In this document: piece after piece, positions 1 through 13,009 of the stretch
How positions within the stretch are numbered: the stretch's first letter is position 1
Layout of the letters: each line of letters begins with the position of its first letter
NCBI GenBank assembly: GCA_022747635.1
Contig: JAKTNV010000005.1
Span: 48,203,013 to 48,267,012, forward strand
Reading direction: 5' to 3'
From: Hetaerina americana
Taxonomy: Eukaryota; Arthropoda; Insecta; Odonata; Calopterygidae
DNA: 64,000 nucleotides
The notes under the pieces: model-generated
The model's input: only the letters and a program-made list of their open reading frames with translations
Database searches by the model: none
Told to the model about the DNA's origin: nothing
Translations under genes and position numbers: made by a program

Positions 1-873
1 CATGGGGGTCTGCAGGAGGGGAGTGGATGGATTCTTGGAACAAAAGAAAATGGAAAGAAGGAAACGGAAAACTTTCAGAGATTAACAGCGCTTATGCTTT
101 CGGCTTCCTTAGGAGAATCGACACAGACAGGTGGTACAGATAGAGGCATGAAAACTGCCGTATTATTCCGTGGAATCTAAGCTATGGGAGAGAAAAAGAT
201 TGGCCGTAAGTTGATAGGAAATCTGAGAGCCGGTATTAGAAATGTCAATATCCTGACGCTATTTTCGTCCACATCGATAGCCAGATTTCAACTTTCCAAG
301 ATATTTCGCTCCCTCTCCCATTTGCGCATTTACTAAATCTCAAGTAACAGATTGGTGCACTGGACAGTTTATTGGTTTCCCACGCCAAAGTCATGGATTC
401 TTTTCTCAGAAATGGCCGAACTTTTAACAAATAATAAAATGATCCGTAGTAGTGTATCGTGCGGAAACAGCAGAGGAAAGGGATAACAAAACTTTTATAC
501 GGACTCCTGGTCTCATCCATTGCAAAATTGAATACTGCTAAAGGAATGTCGATAAAATTCTCTCTTTTATCAAATTTTTAAAAAGTCAATCAAATATTTC
601 TAAACTAATTTTTATTTTTAAATTCCCCTCTTAATTAAATAACGTCATTTAACTCTGGCAAACAGACCCCCTCCAATGTACACTTTATGCATTTACGTTC
701 TTTGGAGGGCATATTTAAATATGTATATCATTAAGACCCAAAGTTAATACTGCCAGGATTATTTAGAGGTTTTGGAACGTCAGTTTATTTGTGCAATGTC
801 TAAGGTAATTTTAACTGTCATATAACAACAAGTTTTCTTTTATTTTTCATGTAGTCTAATTTAGAGGATTTAG

Positions 874-874
<1 letters not shown>
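1..874. other. Unassigned sequence, no gene seen
   Basis: No reading frame here resembles a known protein and none is long enough to stand out. The first 540 bases have mixed composition and the rest is A+T-rich. I see no terminal repeats or element tails. Confidence 0.5.

Positions 875-946
<72 letters not shown>
875..946. repeat. (TA)n microsatellite
   Basis: An almost pure alternating TA tract of about 70 bases, ending in a short CCTA interruption. No element terminus is visible at either edge. Confidence 0.95.
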
Positions 947-949
<3 letters not shown>

Positions 950-3900
950 ATATATTTTTTTAAGAACTGTTAAAATGTTGAATTATTTTGAATATAGCAG
1001 CGATAAGATAGCATGGTACCTACTTACTTGTATGATATTTTTTATTAGTTTATTGGCAGGCTATAATTTCATACATATTTCTAAAAATTTGGGAAATACT
1101 CTAAGGCAATTTTCCTTTAAAATGCAGAAAAAAGCTTAAGTCAACCAATGGCAAAATAATTAATTAATCAACCATTTAATTTATTAAAATAAATTAAAAG
1201 GTTGATTAATTAATTGGTTAATATAATTTGATATGGGAGAGCAAATTTTTAAGGTGACCAAGTACACGTCACAACTGACTACCAAATTTTATTGCGAAAT
1301 AAATTATGTCAAATAATTGAAAAATACCATCAAGATAGATTTTGCCAGTATAACCTTCACCCTTGGTAAGAACTGTCGAACCGTGTGTCAAGAAGGCTGA
1401 GAGATTTAACATACTTAAGCCAATGTGAAAATACTACAGAAGGTTACTAACCAGGGTAAACATAGGTTCTAAACTTGGTACAATCTTTCACAATGAAGAT
1501 GTTGAATACGGCTCATAATTTCTAACATTCAATTGTAAAATTGAAATCTTCCAATAAAAACTGAAGGTCGTCCTTAGCTTAAATTACATAATACCGAAGT
1601 AACCGGCCAATAGTATTTCCGCAAATTGGATCCGAGATATCAAGAAAGATAACAAAAAAATTGTCAATATTTGAACTAAATTCCTTCATTTTGTATGCTA
1701 AAATTACTTGTGTAACAAAGTATTCACTAGAGAGCCTCAAGAATAAATAATCAAAATACAAAAATCATTCAAAAATCGTAAAACCTATAAAATGTAACTA
1801 CTAGAATACAATAGGGTTGGCATAAGATAACTTACTCTGTTTAGAAAGCGAATACCTTATGTCGCTGTCAAAATCGAGACGATCAGTAGCTCATGACTCG
1901 TAGATACCCCAAACCCACATTTATCAAGGGTTAATATGCAGGATCCAAGTTAATATAAAACAATACCTTTCGGTTTACTAGTTTGAAAATATCTATTTAA
2001 GAAGGGTAACGTACATTCTACGTCGGTGGCATGCACAAACCAAATACAACAAGGAATTAAATAGTATTTACCAATATGGCTTTTAATTAGATCGGTATAT
2101 CATTTCAATTGGATAAAAAAATGGCTTAAACACTGACAGATTTCTGTATTTACAACTCAACCTTTGCGATCACCTTAATAACAAAGTTGAGCACGCCAAA
2201 GGAGTGCTACAAAACCTAAATATAAGGCATGGAAAATTCGTCCTTGCCTTACAGTTGAAAGGAATTCTTAAGGTTTCTGGATTAAGACTAATATAAAAGG
2301 ATTACGTTTTAGTCTATGCTGCTCATTATTATCCGATTTGAGAGGGACTTAATTACAGAAAAAAACCTATTTCAAACAAATTCGGGGCAACACCAAAGGC
2401 AGACCAATACAGTTAAATTTCAACTAAAACTGAAATTACTTGGGGAAAGTCAATTTGAAGACATTAACTCAACGCACTAAATAATTGATTTATCGGTGAC
2501 TGACAAATTAAATTGTATTTATGTATCAAAAACCTTTGTTGTTAGCACTGCTCTAATTGTGTCATGATATTTCAACTTCCTGACTTACAAATTTCCCGGA
2601 AACAAATTCCCTACCAGCTATAGAAAATCTGATATAGCAAAATCAAAAATTCAAGTACAATTTGAGCATTAATAGTGAGGACTCCAGAAAAGCGAAACAA
2701 GATGTGGGAATTAACTATAAAAGGCATATTTTAATATGTATTCATCACCTATTAATGTTTTCTAATTAGCTACAACTTAAGACTAGTACAAGAATAACGC
2801 TGCTTTAGGAATCTTTTTTGTGTTACGGCCCTTAAAAATGTATACGGTGATATTTTCTTTATTCAAGAAAATACTTACCTCATAACTGTCTGTGCTATTA
2901 TTGAGTCATCTGGCACACCTTTTATATTACCTAAAATAACTCCTTTGTTACAGAAATTCTACATGGAATTATCCGCCATTCCAAGGTTGTATACTGATCA
3001 AAGTTCTTCAAAATCCTCACATGAGATTCATTGGATAATAGCATTGAAAACGCGTATAAAAGAATTTGTGGGTATGAATTGTGGAATGTGAGTTTTATCC
3101 AATTAAGTTCTAATTTAAATTTCAACTTAGGAGATTTTTATACTTCTAAGGATTGAACACACATAATTTCTAAAACCGCGTTGTCAAATAGAAAGCCCAT
3201 CGTCTACGAAACCATCAGAGAAAGAAAGGTCAGCGTGGACGAAAGTAAAGAAAAGAATGGTGCCACTTACTCTCATAGAACTATGGATACCTAGGATTTA
3301 ATTGAGAACAATTGATCATACAATGCATGAACAAGATTTGACATGCCTGGTGATGTTATTTGGCAAGCTGACTGAAAAACGGGCAAGTTTCAACTATGTA
3401 TGATAATAAGACTTCAAAATATGAATCTTTATGTAATTCTAAAGTGAACGGGGATTTTATGTCCAACTTTATCTAAATCTAATATATTAGATACTCAGTA
3501 GAATATTGAGCGGGTTGATATCACTAGAAGAAGCTTCAACTAAGGATGCCGCTTCATATTTATCATAATCCGTACCTGCTCAGATAAATCGAAAACTAAT
3601 CTTATCCGATAACTAAAACATCCTTCATTCAACTCTCATATTCATCGCTAGGAGTTCTATCCTCCATATGACTACGCGAAGGAATAGTTCTGCAAGACTA
3701 TAATACTACGTAGCAAATTTCAAAATTATGCGAATTCTAAAAATTGGCAATACTAAAATAAACTGTCAGCGGCAGTACCTCTCTCAGAGTAAATGCATTG
3801 AAGATATTGCTATCACTGCGTTAAGTGAAAATTGAAATTATAATTATCCACGACAAAATCATGAAATTAGCCTATTTCTCTCGAAAATGCACTGGAATGA

Positions 3901-3979
3901 AAATCATAGTTGTGCATCTCATGGCACAGTCGATCGATGGAAGAAGACGACAGCTTATGACAGAGGGAAAAAGAAGGAA
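947..3979. other. A+T-rich intergenic DNA, no gene seen
   Basis: Stops are dense in all six frames and only short frames of up to about 65 codons occur, none with a recognisable motif. The one structured item is the palindrome at 1158-1215. Confidence 0.6.
1158..1215. repeat. 58-bp near-perfect palindrome
   Basis: The outer arms AATTAATTAATCAACC (1158-1173) and GGTTGATTAATTAATT (1200-1215) are exact reverse complements. The inner 26 bases are also nearly self-complementary (TTTAATTTATT against AATAAATTAAA). AACCAAT at 1143 and ATTGGTT at 1213 suggest a longer, offset outer arm. The sequence could extrude as a cruciform or fold as RNA. No target-site duplication is obvious. Confidence 0.8.
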
Positions 3980-4420
3980 AAAAGAAATGGGGAATCAAGA
4001 CAAAGCAATCAAAAGAAGAGGACAGTAGAGGAAGATGAGAGAGAGAGAAAACAAAAATAATAGGAAAGAGGGAAAGAGAAATAAAGTGAAGGGAGGCGTT
4101 AAGAATGGGAGACCTATAAAATGGAGTCCTCTATCGAAGACAATACAAAGATGAAGATGGTAAGGCGAAAGGAAGACATGGGGGAGAGAGATGAATTCGG
4201 AGCCGAGGGGACGTGAAAGAGAGGGAAGGGGTGGCTTATGGAGGAGGAAGGGGATTTAGACGGAGAGGGTGGGGAGAGGTAGGAGGGAATGAGGAGGTGA
4301 GTGGTCCCGTTGTATTTCGTGCCTGTTCGCCTCCTTCCCACATCTTGATAAAGCCCCCACTATCTCGGCACTTATGGGGGGGAGACCGTTGCTTTATCGA
4401 AAAATCTTCATTTCGGTAAT
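3980..4420. other. Purine-rich (GA-rich) tract
   Basis: The plus strand is strongly biased to G and A, with short GAGAGAGA runs, up to about 4310 and then turns mixed. Open frames on both strands here (up to about 75 codons, and one of 154 codons starting at 4374) fit a low stop frequency in skewed sequence. Their translations show no domain. Confidence 0.6.
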
Positions 4421-7400
4421 AGTTGGAAAGATTTATACGTTGCGACAGAGAATGCGCAAATTACCGGTGCGAACTCTATTGGAACTGCTCTGGATAAAAA
4501 AAAGAATGAAAGCCAAAAGTGTTTTATTTTTAAAAAGATTAAACTCAAGATTAAAATTGGGGAATGCAAATCACTTGGTATCGCCGTTTCCAATTTTAAA
4601 TGTTCTTCTCCGCGTTTTCTTGGAAAAAAAGGCCATTCGATCTTGGTGTCATAAATTTATATCAGGATTTCAGTTTGAAAAACATGAATGGATAGGTAAA
4701 CTTAAATGCATACATTCGTTTTGCTCACTCTGTCGTCACCATCGCCCTCAATTTAGGCCTTCGAAAAGCCAAATTTACCTTCACATTAAAATTTCCTGCC
4801 AATGGTCAAAAGCTGGGTTGAGTGTTTCAACCAAATGATTTTAATATGCCCGCAAGGATCAATATTTTACCAACTTTTCGAACTTTGGTAGAGTTTATCT
4901 CTTAAGTAATCATAATTCCAAATTATGTAACTTATCGAAAATATTCTAACTACCAAATGACAGTTAACCACGCTTAAAAAAATCATATTCGGTGATTAAA
5001 TGTGCGCAATTTATTTAAATACTCTTTGTAGAGTAACTTAACACAAATCACATCTATTCTTCCAGTTAGTTCTAAATTGTTCAATTTCACAAGGCTGGAC
5101 TACATCATCTATTCCAGAAGCTATGTGAAAAATCTGCGTACAGAAATTAGTTGTTGAAGAAGCAAATGCATGGATGCTAATTAAAATTTTCCAATCTTTA
5201 GTAATAATACATATTTTAAAACCTTTGGGTGTTTTGTTCTCTATCTTTAGTAGCCTCGTGAATGCCATTAATTACCACCGATAGATTTGACAGGGGTCTA
5301 CCCATGAAAGATAGACTGTTCACTTACATAGTAGTCAATTTATTCTAAATAATTAGATGAGTATTTTTTGCAAAGCCGTTGTTAGTTTTGGCGAAAAATA
5401 ACAACCATGAAAAATGTTTGACAATAGCATCACTCTCTAAGCTTTAAGTAGGTATGATATGTTACCTGTAATAAGTAAATATCCATTTCATATATTAATA
5501 TATATTACTATAATTGCCATTCTAAAATGAAACATTTTGTTGCTACTAGCCTTATTGAAACTGAAAACAATATTTCACAGCTTATCCAGATATAATATTA
5601 AAACATAAATAAAAAATCCAAATAAAGCTAAGTATTCCTTTCTATGTAAAAAATATCTGAAGGAATGATTTAACCTACTTATAAAACCATGAACAAATTT
5701 AAAGAAAATAACAATGAGAAAGGGAAATCAATTATGAGATTCCTAATATATCCCGCAACATTATATTGCAAAAATTATCCTCATTATCTGATCAAATGTA
5801 TCACTATGCGTGTGTTCCTGGAAAGGTATAAAATGGCGATATTTGTGAACGTATTCACATAAACATTAAAAAAAAACTAAAACATCGTGACGCACGCGAC
5901 ACGCTTCACAAATCGCTCTTCGACTTTTTCCGGTAATCGTTTGCATGGCAGGAGCGGGGACGAGAAATATATAGGCACGGTGATTATAAAAAAATCGGAC
6001 AGGTTGGAGTAGGGAGGAAAGGTGTGGCGTGATGGAATACGAGGGGCTGAGGAGAGGAATGGAAGGTGGAATGGGTTCTAGGTAAAATGACTGTATAAAA
6101 GTGGTTTGAGGCTCTCTGAGGGGAGGAAAGAGTAACGAGGAATGCCTCTCCTTAACTTGAACAAGGATAGAATGTGGAAGAAAAATAAATAAATAGCCGA
6201 GGGTGACAAAAATAGAAGAATCAACTACATTAAAGAGCATGGACTAAACTGCAATCACATATTTTAGTTTATCAAAATGCAAATATTTGCTTCATGAAAA
6301 GCAACGTTCCCGTTAACATGGAGCAGCATAGAAAATATTTTTGAACATTTTAGTCAAGCCTACTTCTGTCTCGGTTCAAATTAGAAAAAATATCAATTAA
6401 TGGATGGCATGAAACCATACACAAGCCATGGTATATTTATAGTTTTAGTGCCAAGTTAATTCATTGCCACTGATTACCTTCGACGAACTGCAGGGTGGCT
6501 TTCTTAATGAAAGCATTAGCTTGTGTTTGGGCTTTCTCAGTATTTTATTCAGTCGCATAATCAAATAAGGTCAGCGAAAACGTTGTTGAAATTATCTCAT
6601 TATTCTGTACAAAGACAAAGCTACTCTTCTTCCTTGTCACTACGTCCCAAGCTTCTGCCTTTCTCCTCGCAGACGTAGTCACCCCGGTTAAATCACCGAG
6701 TAATTATCGTGTTTGCCGGTCAATGACGGCAGCCCAACCTCTCCCCCAGGTACTATATTACCCGTGTTTTTGTCTTGATAAAATCAGGGTTAACTTTGAA
6801 AACGATCTCAGCCGTAGGAATATCAGAAATAAAAGGGTCAGGAGACCTAATGGGCCATGCGTATGTTAAATATTTTACAAAACTGTGATAAATCCTGAGA
6901 TGAATCTGAATAAATCAAATTAATGGAAACAATTACTAAGGAAGTAAACTATCAATTAAGATGAAAAACATCAAAATAACAAGTGCGTAGGATAAAAAAT
7001 CAGATCTCTCGCTTAGATATCGATGACAGAGATAGTCTTATCAGCTATTAATATTTAATACTAAAATTCCCAAAAGACATTAAACTCAATGGCATTCGGT
7101 TGCTCTAATAGAAAAACCTACTCCGGATAAGATCATTTCCTTCAGCTAGTCTCCAAATTTAGGGCACTGCAGTCAGAACATGTATTCCTGAGTGCATCTT
7201 GAAACATCAATGGATATTTTGGAATGGGGAAACAGGAGATCTCGATTTTTACTCCAATTGTTATCATAAATGTAACAGAAAAATTTAGGAAATAAAGTTA
7301 AAAGATTTTCATGATAATGTAACGTATTTGCCCCATTAGACGTACATTTTTAACTTAAAAATGCGCTCTAAAATAAGTCTGCGACTTATGGACCGGGCGT

Positions 7401-8640
7401 GTTCAGGTATAACCTTAATAAATGATTTTCTGTATTATATCATCTCGTTACGTCGGAAAGAATGAAATTGCAATCCATTTCTTGTGTCTGTAATTGCAAA
7501 AGTCCTGGTGTAAAGTAAAAAGTGAAACTGTAATAATGCCATATTAAAACTGAGAAGAAGAAAACCCTATTAGCTAATAATTCCATTTAGAGATAATCAA
7601 AAAACATATTGCGGTACATAATAACTGTCTGATATTATTGAAAAGTAAAATCATTGCCCGTATTTTGAAAGATCGGTGGACAAAAAAGAAATTAAAACAA
7701 AATTTGAACCCTTTTCATTTAAAATAATCCACAGCACAGAGTAATGAAAGTAAACGCCGATTTATTGAAACAATAAATAGCTTCAACATAACTACTGAAG
7801 TAATCCTCAGAATAAGTGTAGCCTCAGTCAAAGCTATGTTCTTACAGATTCAAAATTGGTTTTCCAACATATTTCTTACAAATTTTTATTAAATCTGTTG
7901 ACTGATTATTTTTGTTAGTAAATTGGATTTGAGATTTGAAATTTGGGGCTGACGCCTCCAAACATTCATCCACCAAATATTACTCGGTTACTTTGCGTGA
8001 ACACGTGAGGTTACGCAACCGAAAAAACTAATTAACCTATAACTTGGATTGATAGCTTATATCTTTTCGATAGTGCTATGCGAAGTATAATCCTTACATT
8101 AGGCTCTTGGCTTAAAGTTTCTTTTTATTTGATTTTCAAGGCCAATCTGAAACCTGAAAAATAGGGTTGGTCAAGTAATCCTATACCGGTGAATTAGAGA
8201 GAATGTAGAGACATTCCAGAGTTGAACCCAGAACCTCTGTGTCCGAGGGGTGCAATATTACCGGATGATGGTGGTGAAACGGTGGGAATATAAGATAAAG
8301 GAAAATAATAAATGGATCATATTGTTAAAAAAGATATAATACGTCCAAACTGTACAACTATGAATGCGAGGAAACTCGGATACTAAGAATTATCACATTT
8401 TTATACCAAACCTATAATTTGAAAAGTTGTCGTTCAGATTTACGGTCAATTTTTCCAAAATATGACTTGATGACAATAATCGGGAATCAGAATAGTTTTC
8501 TTGCTTGATAAATGAATAAATAGTGACATATTATTTACATACGTTATATATAAAATAGAATATAGTACGGATTATTTTAAAAACATCATCATTGCCGTAT
8601 ATTATAAAGAAATGAAAACAAAATCTAATGTTAGTTCTGA
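4421..8640. other. A+T-rich intergenic DNA, no gene seen
   Basis: Mostly A+T-rich with frequent stops. A patch at about 5880-6210 is more G+C-rich and purine-biased on the plus strand; its 124-codon minus-strand frame looks compositional. A patch at 6620-6760 is also G+C-richer. A GGGTTCAAC-like box in reverse near 8222 resembles a tRNA B box, but no A box or element edge could be found. Confidence 0.5.
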
Positions 8641-9990
8641 TTATATGTTTTGGTGGTGGTTGGTTTCAAAATGTACCAGGTTCGCCGAGCTAATTTAACC
8701 TGACGAAGCAAAACTGGTTCACACTCGGCACAGTTTCCACCGTCCCAGTGTTATCCGAATTGGCTCGCGTACATCCCCAGGTATGTGCGGTGGATCGTGT
8801 GGCAAATGCCGTCGGGTGTGTATCCATGACGCCATCAGTTCACCCATGTGGTGATGTAAGCAGTGGCATGGCTCGACTCAGAGTGGCAAAGAGGCGGGGT
8901 CTGTTCCACGAGGAGAAGTGACGAGGGGGAGGCGGGCCTCCCGTGGTTGATGGCGGGTTCTCAAAGGAGGGAGGGGAGGGCAAGGGTTAGGTCGCCCGGA
9001 GGGGCGGCTCTCTAACAGAGAGATGAGGGGTGGCCACCCCTTCTTTGTGGCTGGGGGGATTTGGCTAAAATGGAGGATCTTATATCTAAGTTCTTCAAAA
9101 CAAATGATTATCCCTTCTTACTCTTTATGTGTCAAAGATTAACGTATAATCCAAAATTTAAGACAGTGTGCTGGAAAAGAAGGTAAAGAATGAATTTGAA
9201 GTTGCTGGAGGTTAGGGTAATTAATGTCTGATGATCCTTTGCTCATTCAATGACTCGAAAAGTTAGATGCATGCCTGTTGTATTGTTTTGAGTTTGAGTG
9301 GAGGGTGGAAGGAATGCAAGAATATAGACACCAAAGCTTTTATCAAAAGGACAGTTGTGCTTTGGGATTAGAAGCATCCCAAACAAAGGAAAACTTCCTA
9401 CACAAGGCACGGGGGCTATTAATCCTAATATATAGGTGAACGAGGAGTAAAGAATTTTTGGGAGAGAGTTCAAAAGCAGGTGGAAGAGAGATGGGATTCG
9501 TTTTTTGAAATTAGAGCATGTTTTGCATCTTGGCTTGTTGTAGGACGTGGGATTGGTTTTGGGACGGCCTGGGGATTTAATGAGTGAATTGGCTGATTTT
9601 AGGGGATCTAATAGGTTAGCAGGGGGTTTGTAAGTATTGGAGAGACATTTGAAGAAAAGGTTGGTGGTGGAATCTTGGGGTTCTTGGGGATAGGGTAGAA
9701 GTTTTTTTAGAAGAGACTATGCCAGAGAAGTAGGTGATATAAATTGAAAAGGGGTGGGTTTCTACGGTGGAGTAAGACTTGAGAGTGGAAGCATGTCTTC
9801 GGATTCTTTAGTCGAAAAAATTTTCGGGATATCCTCCTTGGAGGAGGAGACGCGGTATATTTGGGAAATATATATCAAAGGAGCCGGGATGATTGCAGAT
9901 TCGGTGTGTTCGCATGGAACGGGAATAATGAATGGAATATTTGGTGTGATAAGAGTGGTAACTGCTTTAGAGTAAATATTTTTGTTTGTT
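8641..9990. other. G+C-richer then G/T-skewed block, unassigned
   Basis: About 8650-9060 is G+C-rich with many CG dinucleotides. About 9060-9980 is strongly G/T-skewed on the plus strand. The skew and sharp change from the A+T-rich surroundings suggest an old inserted element or a promoter-like island. I could match no reading frame to a known transposase, reverse transcriptase or host protein. Confidence 0.4.
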
Positions 9991-10174
9991 AGTTCTATTA
10001 ACCTGCAGAGAAGGTTGAAATATTTTGCCTATTAATGCTATGTTTACATATAGGAATATGGTTTGAGTGGCAGGTACAGCCCTTCTCATCCCAACCTCTT
10101 TGCCAATCCCTAAGAGGAAGACTTCCTCACAAAACAAACCGTGGGTCTCCATTGTGGCTCAGATATACCGGCGA

Positions 10175-10245
10175 TATTAAATATATATATATAGTTATAT
10201 ATAGTTATATATACGAGTATATATATATATAACTATATATATATA
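10175..10245. repeat. Interrupted (TA)n tract with inverted symmetry
   Basis: TA runs are interrupted by GTTATA and, further on, AACTATA, so the tract is close to self-complementary around the CGAG at about 10215. It could extrude as a cruciform. Confidence 0.8.
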
Positions 10246-10399
10246 TCAAGGAAATTTTTTTACTCTTGTGATCCGTTCGATTCCGCCTTCCCCACCTCTA
10301 TTGTGTTTGTCCTTTATGTGTGTTCCTATCCCTTTTCCTTATATCTGTTTCTGTATATATGAGTATTTATTCGCCGTTTGGCGGGATTTCGTGTTTGAA

Positions 10400-10400
<1 letters not shown>

Positions 10401-10482
<82 letters not shown>

Positions 10483-10485
10483 TAA
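10401..10485. repeat. (GT)n(AT)n(GTAT)n compound microsatellite
   Basis: A short GT run passes into about 60 bases of alternating AT and then GTATGTATGTAT. Long Tyr-Ile open frames across it are translation artefacts of the repeat. Confidence 0.95.
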
Positions 10486-10555
10486 TATATAACTCATGTG
10501 TAAATCTCACGGATGTGAATAATAATGTGTTTGAAATTAGTACTAGCGAACAAAG

Positions 10556-10757
10556 ACAAAATACATAAACACACAAAAAAGAAAAGAAACTCACTAATTT
10601 TCGTATTTTCGTTGGTACCAGCGGCCTTTCTTAAGGAAGAGAAGGAAGGAACTGAGGAAAACAAGCCTTCTTTTCCTCATTTCCATCCCTCTCTTCCTTG
10701 AGAAAGGTGGCTTGTACCACTGAAAATAAGAAAATTAGTGAGTGTCTCTTCTTTTTT
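10556..10757. repeat. Long fold-back (inverted repeat) of about 200 bp
   Basis: The left arm runs from about 10560 (ACACAAAAAAGAAAAG, then ACTCACTAATTTTC) through GGTACCAGC to AAGGAAGAGAAGG. The right arm, read in reverse complement from about 10757, gives the same order: AAAAAAAGAAGAG, ACTCACTAATTTTC, GGTACAAGC, then AAGGAAGAGAGGG. I estimate about 80% arm identity by eye, with the centre near 10658. An RNA from this DNA would fold into a long hairpin. It lies immediately beyond the 3' side of the minus-strand LINE at 10.8-14.8 kb, so it may be that element's tail or a separate MITE. Confidence 0.75.
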
Positions 10758-10899
10758 TGTATTTGTCTGTGTCCTTTTACGTGTTTTCTATTTTATTATA
10801 ATGTTCTATTTTTACATCAAAGTTTTATATATATCCGCATGACAGACGGAAGGGCGAATCAGCTAGCCCTAGGTGATGCCTCACCTCCCTTGCCATGGC

Positions 10900-13009
10900 T
10901 ATGTTCGTTGAAACATACAACATTCGACTACATGCCTCATTGTTCACCCTGTTGGTCACCAATGTTTTCCAAGTCGTCCTTCGCGGGAGTAATGTCTTTT
11001 CACGCTGCTCAGAAAATGCTCGGAGATTCAGCATCTTACCCTAATTGTTTCTCCATCCTGAGAAGACACTTTTTTGTCTCTGCCAAAGCCCTGTGGGGGT
11101 TTTCGTTGAAGATGCGTAGACTGAGCTTTGCATAGGCCACCTTAGCCTTCAGAGCTATGTCTGTTAGGTTTGGATCACCCAGCTCAGATGGGCCATAGAG
11201 CTGTTTGCGGGGCACTTTCTCAACGCAACCGTTCCAGATAATGTGGTTGGTCGCTTTAATAAAACTCGCAATTTATTTTGGGGGAATGGAACCAGTACAA
11301 CAGCCGCGGGAAGACTACCTTGGATGAGGAAGCGGACGCCGGTCATAATCAAGTGGGAAGGGACAGAATATCGCGCATCGAAAATATTTCGTATTTTTGA
11401 CACTGCGTGCGATGCGTCCCAATATTTTGTATTCAGTATAAAACAGGGCGATAGGCCTGAAGCCGTTGAACGACTTACGGCGTGCAACCTTTGATATAAG
11501 AGTTATCGCGGCGGTACGTTGGCTTGCAGTCAGAGAGCCGGTACTTAAAATTCGATTAAATATATGAGTTCAAATAGGCATGATAAAATCCCAGTACTCT
11601 AGATAAAAGTCGAAGGAGAGGCCATCAAAGCCGGACGCTCTGCCCTTTGGGAGCATACAGGAGACGCAGTCCAGTTCGTCGGAGCTTATGCCTCAACCTA
11701 AATTGCCTTGTTAAAGTGATGACAGAATAGGCAGAGGTCGGGGGCATCTCACACCTTTCCCGGATGATGCCTATTAAAAATATTTTGGAAGTGCCGAGCC
11801 ATTTCTCCAAGGTGGTCGGTTTCGCCAGCGGCACACTGACTGACAGGGATTCTGTCTTGGTAGAGCCGGAGTTCCGCGCCGGAAGCTCGGATAGCGTCAA
11901 GAGGCCCCATTTGCCCATGTCCAGTTCTTTTTGCCACTTTTGGGGATCATCTTTTTGGGGCTCGTGGTCGAGTGTAATATTTTTAGGGACGAAACCTGGG
12001 CGTGGAAATTCTCCGGGAAACTTCCTTTCACAGGAGCTCTTCCAGCGCCAGACAATAGAAGGAGATGAATTTTTTCTCTGCGACACTCAAAAGTTTGCCT
12101 TTTATGAGGGATTTTCCCTACAATGAGGGATTTTAGCACATCATCCTACCATATGATTAGATCTACACCTGGGTGGAGTTTCACGATCAATTTGTACACC
12201 CGGGATCGGAGAAAGTCGCGGCGAGCCGCTTTCTGCAGTACACGGAGTTAGATGCGCCACACGGTTTCGCGGCGGTGAGCGCGCGCGGCCGGGGTTGTAT
12301 CGAGGCATGTAACGCTCATCATCAGCGTGCAGTGGGAGGACACCGAAAGGATGTCCACTGCCTGGATATCATACTGTAGTGATGCCGGGAAAAATAGGTA
12401 GTCAATCCGCGTCTGAGAGTTGCCCGCTGACTACGTGAATGGGACGGGGCCAGCGCCAAAAGAACGCACTGTGTCAATCACTCCAATGGAGTCGAGTATT
12501 AGTGAGAAACCTCGGCTTGGATAGTGTGATACCTCTTCCCTGTTCGAGGCGCTATATATCCCGGCGGTGGATGGAATTGAAATCCCCTCACAAGATGGCC
12601 TCCCCGAGAAGGAGTACAGGCAGGAGAGGAGAATTTCTTTAAAATAAGTATCGCGCTCTACCCTCGCGCGCTCACCGGAGGGAGCGTGAAAATTAGTGAC
12701 ATGCATTCACAAATAAAAGACGCTATTCGACCCGACGCATTACGGCAAACATGAGAGCACGAATTATCATTTTGAAAGATAGTGATGGTACCAAACTAAT
12801 ATTCGGCAAAACTGGCGGTAGTCGGAAAGGCATCGGCATCCCAGACTACACATTTCCTCCTTTACCACCTGAAGGAGGATTACATCTACTCTGACAGCAC
12901 AGGAAATGCGTAGGAAAACAGCAACTTTTAAGGCACTATAGACGCCAGAAATAATTAGAGAAATTATCTTAATCGATAATTGGAAAGGACAGCTATGGGC
13001 GCCGGACAT
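10900..13009 (-). pseudogene. LINE-B ORF2 remnant: endonuclease plus partial reverse transcriptase
   Basis: ORF2 would nick target DNA and reverse-transcribe the element's RNA. From the ATG at 13009 the frame gives an endonuclease start with IKIISLIISGVYSALK and ADVILLQE-like RVDVILLQV. Around 12690 it reads VTNFHAPSGERARVERDTYF, and near 12400 TRIDYLFFPASL followed by SSHCTL, where active enzymes have an SDH triplet. The reverse transcriptase begins near 11650 with LPKGRASGFDGLSFDFYLEY, followed by GFRPIALFYTEYKILGR near 11420. The sequence then jumps to a post-palm segment near 11250 (IIWNGCVEKVPRKQLYGPSE). The catalytic palm with the (F/Y)ADD box is missing, presumably by deletion. Several in-frame stops and frame changes are present. 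Not functional. Confidence 0.75.

Noticed and set aside
4374..4838. 154-codon frame, plus strand
   Set aside because: The translation has no domain or signal, it starts in a skewed tract, and I see no gene context.
8205..8280. Reverse-strand tRNA B-box-like GGGTTCAAC
   Set aside because: No A box, no cloverleaf, no duplication and no second copy.
10268..10594. Long Tyr-Ile frames on both strands
   Set aside because: They are translations of the (TA)n microsatellite; the same applies to frames at 26.7-27.3, 42.2-42.4, 59.5-59.8 and 62.0-62.5 kb outside the LINE and mariner parts.
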